A stretch of 64,000 nt of DNA from Siphonodentalium dalli (lineage: Eukaryota; Mollusca; Scaphopoda; Gadilida; Siphonodentaliidae), in the NCBI GenBank assembly GCA_032622095.1, contig CP136066.1, forward strand, positions 190,454,816 to 190,518,815. Reading direction: 5' to 3'. Positions 58,459 to 64,000 of the stretch are shown here, piece by piece. The notes below the pieces were generated by a model. The model was given only the letters and a program-made list of their open reading frames with translations, had not been told where the DNA came from and searched no databases. Position numbers and translations under genes: made by a program. Each line of letters starts with the position of its first letter. Positions within the stretch are counted from its first letter, which is position 1.

Positions 58459-58673
58459 AGGCAACTTACATAGACGGAGAGTATGATTCGGCAATAAACA
58501 AGTGGAGGTACCACGATGGAACAACAGCAACCTTCTTCAATTGGAAACGTGGCGAACCTGTTAACAAAGCAAACAATAGGTGTATACGCATCGCCAACTT
58601 GTATGGATACGCTTGGAAAGCGCAGGGGTGCGGATCCAGACGTGCAGTTTTATGTGAGATTGATATGGCATAA
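58459..58673 (+). CDS. gene B, C-type lectin-like domain, second half and stop
   Basis: Terminal exon of about 71 codons ending TAA at 58671-58673. It reads ATYIDGEYDSAINKWRYHDG, TATFFNWKRGEPVNKANNRC, then RIANLYGYAWKAQGC and RRAVLCEIDMA. The W.YHDG strand, the NW...EP loop, paired cysteines and final VLCEI strand match the CTLD C-terminal half and the gene A exon at 20600. The acceptor is ATTCTTCCAG ending at 58458, phase 1, which joins 50106 in frame. The calcium-binding triplet reads EPV and the WND position reads AWKAQGC, so canonical sugar binding is unlikely. No AATAAA is seen soon after the stop. Confidence 0.92.
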
Positions 58674-60279
58674 TGAATATAAGTCCCGTGCTCAATTGTA
58701 CATGGTCTGAACTACTAAAAGGCCCGAATGGCAATTTAATTCAGTTCAATGCGGCTTCGAGATTCTCAACATTATGTTACGTATGCGCTAGACAATTATG
58801 AGAAGCCATTACCATGAACTGTTGCACAAAGGAACTAGCCCAATGTTGGTATTCAGGTCACTCCACTCAAGATGACAGCAATCAACTATATATAGGCCAG
58901 AGTGTTAGAGATAGCTGGTAAGCTGGGAATTTGGCTATGAACGACAATAGTTTGAATTTTTTGATTGTGAAATATACCCAACAATCAAACAAAAGATTAG
59001 TGGTCCGTGTTCCATGTTCCTACATCGCTCGGATAGTCATAATATAGATTGAGCATATGTTTCGATTCACTTTTCCACTATAGTATAATAGTGATAACGC
59101 GGAATTTCACCAGGGAACGGCGTATAAATAGATGGGCATAATATATGCCTATTTTAAATGTAAATGGCCTGATTTGTCGAGGCCAGTAGCACCATTTCCA
59201 TGGTCGTGCACGATATGTGCCAATTTTATAATACAGCATATTACATGCCACTGTAATGATTATTCTGAGCCCGGAATTTATAGATTTCATCAATTTAGAT
59301 CCGGTGATTTGTGCTACTAATTTATTAGAGCAATTGTATCAGTCATAGTTTGAGCAAGCATAGTATATGCCTATTTTGTGCATTTTATATGCGGAATTAA
59401 GTTTTATTTGCATATTATTCGGATTCGTCAGCTCGAGTTTAAACCCCGGATTAAGTGGGTAGTCAAGACAAATTTTGAATCGGGAATTTCCTGCAAATCT
59501 CCTGAGCAAAAGTTAGAAATGAAACAGTTCTCCGAGAACTAAACCGGCATATCATTAAACAACCACACCATCTAACTTCTAACTGGCGGATGGGCTAGAT
59601 AAATTAACAATTTGTATAATAGTATCATAAATGGTATTCATGTTCAAAGAACTCAGCGGTATCGTGCATAACATTGGGCAAAGTGTGAATTTTGCGATGA
59701 AAGCGCCATATTGGATACATGGGTACCTGTGATGAAAGTAATCAAAATTCAGAAGGGTGACAAAACAGAAATTGCCTCTGGTTGCCATGGCAACCACCTG
59801 GATACAGATGGCGAAAAAGAACCATGCTAATACCTGACGTTATTTACACAAAGTATTGGTAAATAAATTCAAAATGTCGGCGAAGATGGCCACCGCAAAA
59901 TGAACAAAATGTCTTGTGTGTCATATAAACCACATGAAGGTTCTATTCACAATGGCCTGCCGTTCATGTTGTATGGTGAAAATGATCTGGACCAAATGTG
60001 CTTGATTCTCCTTGATTTGACAATCATGAGGGTACGTTATCGAAAGATATATACTAATAGGTACCAGATGGGGTACCTGGTGTACTTGGCCAGGGCTGGA
60101 CATTTGGCCCTTGTAGTACCCACACATTTTGCCCATGATTGAAATTTAATTGCCACATGTGTTTATGCGCACCGTATAAGCATGTTACATGTAGGCGATT
60201 AAATGCAAGTACATACCTAACTTCAGCACCAATTCTGGAAACTTCAGTTTTGCTTTTCCTGTCATCGTAAGGCCTTGGA
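58674..60279. other. region downstream of gene B
   Basis: No gene recognised. The 3' untranslated region of gene B should be here. Overlapping open frames on both strands at 59078-60142 have no domain. Confidence 0.4.
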
Positions 60280-60780
60280 CGTGCGGTAGGGTATGTGGTT
60301 ATGGGGATGTTTCACTCCAACTGGGCGGGGGTGTCTCACCCCAAAATTTGGTTATAATATTCAACAATCGAATGACACATATTAGTTGGACATTTTACAC
60401 CATACATAGGTTGAAATTGTTCTCATAGTTGATTCTCCAATAAGTAATTAGAGGGGAACATGTTTTTAGAACAGCATACTTTTCTTCTTTTGTTAAAATA
60501 TTTTGTCCGAAATGTCCATTAATAATCCAACTTTGGCGGGCATCTACTTCTAATTTTGGCCTGAAATAGTGGCCTGAAATGGTTATCATTAATCCAACCT
60601 TGCGTGGTATCATGTTGGGAATTTCCAACAGTTGGAATGTTTGAATTATCAGCTGAAAAGTTCCAGCCCAACTGGGTGAAAATGGTATTAAGGCAAATAT
60701 GGGAGTTTGGTCTGATTCACGGATTCAAAGGGAGGGGCAATTTTAATGTGGATAGAGGCCATCTAGGCACGTCCCTGTTC
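60280..60780 (-). repeat. dispersed repeat family R, copy 4 (inverted)
   Basis: Reverse-oriented copy beginning near CCAACTGGGCGGGGGTGTCTC. It includes AGTTGGACATTTTACACCAT and GTTGGGAATTTCCAACAGTTGG, and ends near GGGGCAATTTTAATGTGGA. Confidence 0.65.
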
Positions 60781-63700
60781 ATGAATTATAAGAAAGTATA
60801 AATGTTCTGGACGTTCTATGATACGTCTTATATAATTTGGCGTTATTTTGCTGTGTGATATCAATTGTTCCCATCGAAGTACCAAACCGCCTAGTATTCA
60901 ACCAGGTGATTTCTCATTTGTGTCGCAAACATGACTAGCATTCCTGAAAAGTTAATATAATAGCTGTTATGTTTCTCAATATTGGGTGTTTGCTTATCTA
61001 AACATTAACTACCTAGTAGATACATGTAGTTTGTCAACATCTGCATGATACGAATTTAACCATTTCTATTCTAAAGCATAATTGACGAGTAGTTATCCAA
61101 TAGGAAATGTTCAGATAATAAGTTCAACAAGGTCGTTTGTTGAACTTATCGCCTAAAACATTTCCCTTAATAAATATGGCTCGTTTTGCACTTTTATGTA
61201 TCTGTCGTCCGCTTGTGTCACATTAACATCCCTTTAAATGCACAATGTACCATGCCAATGTACACTTTTAAACTGACTAAGAATCCATTTAGTATAGAAA
61301 GTGCTACTATTAATAACAGTGACCCCATATCCGTAGGATGTTTCCCTTGTGTATTTTGATTTCACCGTCACAATAAAATCATTGATTAAATATGGTTTAA
61401 ACGAACGTTTTAAATAGCCTCCAGGGAGCAATATATTATTTTTGCATAGAGCACATGATCCATGGGATCCTAAATGAGGCCAAAGACTGACGAAATATCG
61501 CAAACAATATGTCATGCTGAGCTGGACTCAATAAATGGTTTATCTATAACTCATTAGGTCTACATCCGAAAATCACTATGTTAATGATATTGTTGTATAA
61601 TTATCTGTAATCTGTTTTGATATTTGTTCATCGAAAATATATCGGGCAAATGTAGAAATGAGCGGTCTCCGACCGTCCGTCTTTACGTCCGTCCTTCCGA
61701 AACATATATTGTTCGGATGATAACGTGAATAATATGTGACTGAATTTTATGAACCGTGGTGCATCGTCTTGTGAGAAAGTCCCGGTTAAGTTTGCATTTG
61801 GATCCGGACATACCATTACTGACGGAGTTATGCCCATTTTCGACTTTAATTTGTCGAGTATTATTATCTCCGGATGTTAGTTTTTTTATTGTGTTTTGAT
61901 AGCATTTAGATATAACATGTGGATCAGTCATATGTAAGTACATGTGGAATTTAAATACGGGTTTGACTAAATCAATATTGTTCGAGTTATTCCGCTTTTG
62001 GACTATTATATTATTTATATTTATGTTCGAATGATAACTTTGGTTATACATTGTTATGTATGTAGATATGGTTATACGATTGCTTTCAAATTTGTTTGTG
62101 GAATAACCGCATGAATTGCGCGTAGTAGGTTGGTGGGAGCTGATCTATTACGCTCCATATGTCGCTACATCATCCCTACATATTTCAAAAATAAATTATG
62201 ATGCCGTCCCATTTGCTAGCATCGCTGAAATATGTATTTCAATTCTACCACAACCAAACCAAAACTAACAAATCGACAGAGGCATGTATTCGTCCGAGAC
62301 ACAGACGAGGCCTACCTCCGAATATCAAACTATGCCATCCACAGACGCAAATTTAAACTGGAACAACAATCACATGGACCGCTTTCGTGATAATCAATTT
62401 ATCCAAATGTAGCTGCAAATCTTCCGAAATTCCCGAAGTGTCTTATTTGATCAGTAAATTTCAGACCCGACGTCTCCAAAGTATGGTGTTCAGATATTCG
62501 GACCGAAAAAGCAGAAATTATGTATTGATTATTGACCTTGAGCCAATTGCGGCGAAGCTATTTCTCCATCTACTTCTTTTTGGACATAGAACATTATACT
62601 TTTCTGGCGACGAAATTTCAATTTAGTCTTGTGTCCTTAGCTTTTTTCCTTTTTTAGTCGTCAATTTTTTAAAGTGTATTATTGTTTTAACCTCGCATCC
62701 GCAAATCCCATTTAAAAATTATTCCTGTTGTGGCCCACTTCATGATTTGTATATGCTATCAACCTTACAATCTTCATTTCTATTGTAATGATTTATCAAG
62801 TATATTTCCGGACAAGAATCAGAATAATTCATGTTAAAGCAACCAGTCTCAAGGAAAAGAACATTAATATATTAGCTTCATTGCACGTCTTGTCATGTTG
62901 TGCTGCGTTGTCAAGACCTACCCCGAGATATTTTGCTCTGGATGAGATTAGTGGATTAGATTTAAAAAATGAGCTATGTACAAATAAAAGCACTACAGAG
63001 GAATTGTTTCCACTTGGAGTCAGAAATATAAATTCAAGAACTGACTAGTGTTCAAGCATATTATATAACACATAAAAGTAGTACAAATAACACAAAATTA
63101 CCAAGGCTGCACAACAAAATATGTAAAGTAGTGTTTTCATCAGATTTTGCATTGGTAAGGTATTAATAATAGATATAACAAAGATTCTTTTGTGATTTTG
63201 GTTTCAAAGCAATCGGCGAATTTCGTTGTGGAGCAACAGCATCAGCACGAGTAGACTGTTGTATTGACTAGCTCAACTTGAGTGGATTGTTTGGGAGCAA
63301 TTGGCGCATCTTCAGTAGACGTTGCCTACGCTTGTGTTACATGTTCTGAGACAGGGGTATATTTGTTATGTCAAGTTGTGTTGCTTGTGATACACGAAAT
63401 CTTCAGGATGATAGATTTCCTAAAGAAAGAGCAAGCCTTCCAGGAAGTAACCACCATCTAGCTGAGAGCAGATGGGAGGCTTGGAACACGGCAGATGCGG
63501 TTTCGAAAGACCGGGATGAAGAAGATGACCACTTCAAGAAGCCACAGGGACGCCGACAGGATGGCCAAGTGGGCCAAAAAAGACCAGAGAGACGCCCAGT
63601 TCCCCCGCTATAGGCCCAGCTCTGCGATCGGCAGACGTTTGTAACTCTTCCGCTACATGGACCAAGCAATATTACGTAATCTTGCTCGTTGAGTCAATTC

Positions 63701-64000
63701 ACAGACCATACAACCAATATTTAAAGATGTATTCGGTGTCCTTGCTATATATATCGCGATACTTTGCCAGCTGGTTATTAAGATACTATTGCGTTTTAAA
63801 GTAACAAATTTAAACAAGACGTGTCGCCTGATAGATACTCCCTATAGTTACAAATTGAATGTTCCATTCATGCCTGGTCGACTCTTAATCAGTGATCTGA
63901 ATGTAGCATTTGGTTCTCATTACTTCCTGTCGACACAGAGTGAGCAATAATACAAAACAATATTGTGTGTATCTACATGTATGCATGTTTATATATCTCA
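60781..64000. other. unassigned right end
   Basis: No gene supported. Three things stand out. A small nested hairpin lies at 61103-61166. A CCGTCCGTC-rich stretch at 61660-61840 has the look of a dispersed repeat. Two open frames, 62788-63048 (with a hydrophobic NILASLHVLSCCAAL stretch) and 63368-63613 (charged, GC-richer, KDRDEEDDHFKKPQG), have no recognised family and no convincing splice sites. They could be exons of a next gene, but I cannot support that. Confidence 0.35.
61103..61166. repeat. small nested hairpin
   Basis: ATAAGTTCAACAA and TTGTTGAACTTAT (61118-61149) pair around a 6-base loop. GGAAATGTT and AACATTTCC pair outside them. It could be a miniature element or a chance structure. 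Confidence 0.6.

Noticed and set aside
63368-63669. Charged 81-codon frame near the right end as a gene
   Set aside because: Possible, but the opposite strand is also open for 88 codons, no family is recognised and no splice context is convincing.
1-64000. tRNA, rRNA or other structured RNA genes
   Set aside because: I looked for tRNA-like B-box GGTTCGA contexts with matching acceptor stems and saw none I could support. A tRNAscan-type run would be decisive.

Overview
This is eukaryotic, probably invertebrate, genomic DNA. It is AT-rich, has short symmetric exons bounded by GT-AG sites and long introns packed with transposons, and shows no operons or ribosome binding sites. Secreted PAN/EGF/C-type-lectin proteins, a Crypton-type recombinase of the KIAA1958/DUF3504 kind, a CR1/L2-group LINE, and many foldback and TTAA elements together suggest a marine lophotrochozoan such as a mollusc. 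That assignment is inference.

Two paralogous plus-strand genes provide nearly all host coding sequence. Gene A enters from the left and ends at 20808: EGF/cysteine-rich exon 349-531, EGF exon 5560-5697, a 13-codon Thr-rich mini-exon 15198-15236, and a C-type lectin-like domain (CTLD) split over 18419-18604 and 20600-20808. Gene B starts near 23292-23403 with a signal-peptide and PAN-like exon ending at 23706. It continues with a matching Thr mini-exon (26457-26498) and a CTLD split at the same place (49912-50106 and 58459-58673). Every visible splice junction is phase 1, so the modules could be shuffled or duplicated without losing frame. The likely products are secreted, lectin-like adhesion or immune-type proteins.

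The rest is repeats. Gene A introns hold a 47-bp minisatellite made from the end of its own EGF exon, including the splice donor, plus several hairpin elements and inverted pairs. Downstream of gene A lies a TTAA-flanked palindromic MITE that carries a candidate poly(A) signal. The introns of gene B hold three foldback elements. Foldback 3 (26553-29095) has inverted GC-rich minisatellites. Foldback 1 (29599-36398) has a 9-bp target duplication and a possible Mutator-like transposase remnant. Foldback 2 (51603-56887) has arms containing decayed C2H2 zinc fingers and a core with a decayed OTU plus F-box gene. A Crypton-like recombinase pseudogene (minus strand) is split into 48338-48742 and about 37061-38420 by a degraded LINE (about 38430-48345). 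That LINE carries about 4 kb of tandem repeats between its two ORFs. Foldbacks 1 and 2 both landed inside copies of one older MITE family that recurs at least seven times here.

The last 5 kb (58674-64000) has no gene I can support beyond one more copy of a dispersed repeat. Exon limits come from splice consensus, domain continuity and reading phase. No alignment or transcript was available.
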